Shown piece after piece: positions 63,727 to 64,000 of a stretch of 64,000 nt of DNA (the first letter of the stretch is position 1; each line of letters starts with the position of its first letter). The notes beneath the pieces are model-generated. The model had not been told where the DNA came from and made no database searches. It saw only the letters and a program-made list of their open reading frames with translations. The position numbers and the translations under genes are program-made. The stretch is from Comamonas odontotermitis (lineage in GTDB: Bacteria; Pseudomonadota; Gammaproteobacteria; Burkholderiales; Burkholderiaceae_C): assembly GCF_020080045.1 (NCBI RefSeq), contig NZ_CP083451.1:4203001-4267000 (forward strand), given 5' to 3'.

Positions 63727-64000
63727 ATGGCACAAACGGATATCACCACCCAGCCGGCTCCCATGCAATTGCCCTCGCCGCTGGCAGCACACTCCCGCTT
63801 TTTCCAGCGCCTGCATCGCCGCTATGCCGACATGCTGGACATGCTGCCCGCCGGCGCTCCTGTGCATGCCACCATGCGCTCCACCCTGGAAGCACTGCAG
63901 GCCAAGGGCTACGACCTGGGTGCCTCGCTGCGCATCCTGCGCCAGCTGGTGATGGAGCGCCTGATCTATCTGGACTGCGATGACCACGCAACCCTCGCGG
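63727..64000 (+). CDS. glnE: Glutamate-ammonia-ligase adenylyltransferase, N-terminus (runs out of window)
   Basis: The frame from ATG 63727 is open to the right edge (91 residues). HSRFFQRLHRRYADMLDML and LRILRQLVMERLIYLDCDD match the extreme N-terminus of GlnE. GlnE adenylylates and deadenylylates glutamine synthetase in response to nitrogen. A gene divergent from a YhdP gene is the usual betaproteobacterial place for it. The start is 38 bp from the YhdP start. Confidence 0.8.
   Translation, partial: MAQTDITTQPAPMQLPSPLAAHSRFFQRLHRRYADMLDMLPAGAPVHATMRSTLEALQAKGYDLGASLRILRQLVMERLIYLDCDDHATLA

Noticed and set aside
1..64000. tRNA, rRNA, CRISPR or transposase genes
   Set aside because: I looked for T-loop consensus, regularly spaced repeats and transposase motifs on both strands and saw none I could support.

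Overview
The window is about 64 kb of GC-rich chromosome from a Betaproteobacterium, most likely a member of the Comamonadaceae (Comamonas/Acidovorax group). This rests on the protein sequences, on gene neighbourhoods typical of Burkholderiales (def with fmt and azlCD; LysM protein with dprA; yajC-secD-secF; glnE divergent from a YhdP-type gene), and on a family of short dispersed repeats. I saw no rRNA, tRNA, CRISPR array, transposase or phage gene. It reads as core chromosome.

Layout. 0-6 kb: a truncated M48 peptidase with a pilin-like helix, glutathione reductase, class II aldolase, and a PmrAB/QseBC-type two-component system. 6-14 kb: a PAP2 phosphatase divergent from that system across a PmrA-box-like direct repeat, pyruvate kinase, aminopeptidase P, a Nudix hydrolase, a lipoprotein penicillin/AHL acylase and a YcaC-type hydrolase. 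14-26 kb: mnmA, two adjacent membrane proteins with helical-repeat tails (one a rhomboid protease), a YbaK deacylase, a leaderless solute-binding-like protein, ssb, an MFS transporter and uvrA. 26-36 kb: a GNAT acetyltransferase, a soluble sugar dehydrogenase, a FAD oxidoreductase, two EamA exporters, a Bug-type binding protein, an XRE/two-TM regulator, pyrF, two outer-membrane lipoproteins (one FlgO-like) and pgk. 36-45 kb: def, a BamE-like lipoprotein, fmt, azlC and azlD in one leftward run, then rightward LysM protein and dprA, then a DUF1631 gene. 45-53 kb: yajC-secD-secF, an IorAB-fusion 2-oxoacid:ferredoxin oxidoreductase and a divergent Lrp/AsnC regulator. 53-64 kb: a DUF4124 protein, mltA, a 42-residue membrane protein, an OmpA lipoprotein, a second two-component system coupled to a nitrilase-family amidase, a very large AsmA/YhdP protein and the start of glnE.

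Themes. The cell envelope dominates: Sec auxiliary proteins, murein transglycosylase, OmpA, BamE-like and FlgO-like lipoproteins, YhdP, and the two-component system with its phosphatase. Three glycolytic genes (fba, pyk, pgk) lie on the same strand but far apart. Several rho-independent terminators are clear. The most unusual signal is the dispersed repeat (GCTAT...ATAGC plus a CTGGCGC/GCGCCAG-type stem). Copies sit at or inside the 3' ends of genes, supply stop codons or terminator stems, and in one case encode an in-frame insertion.
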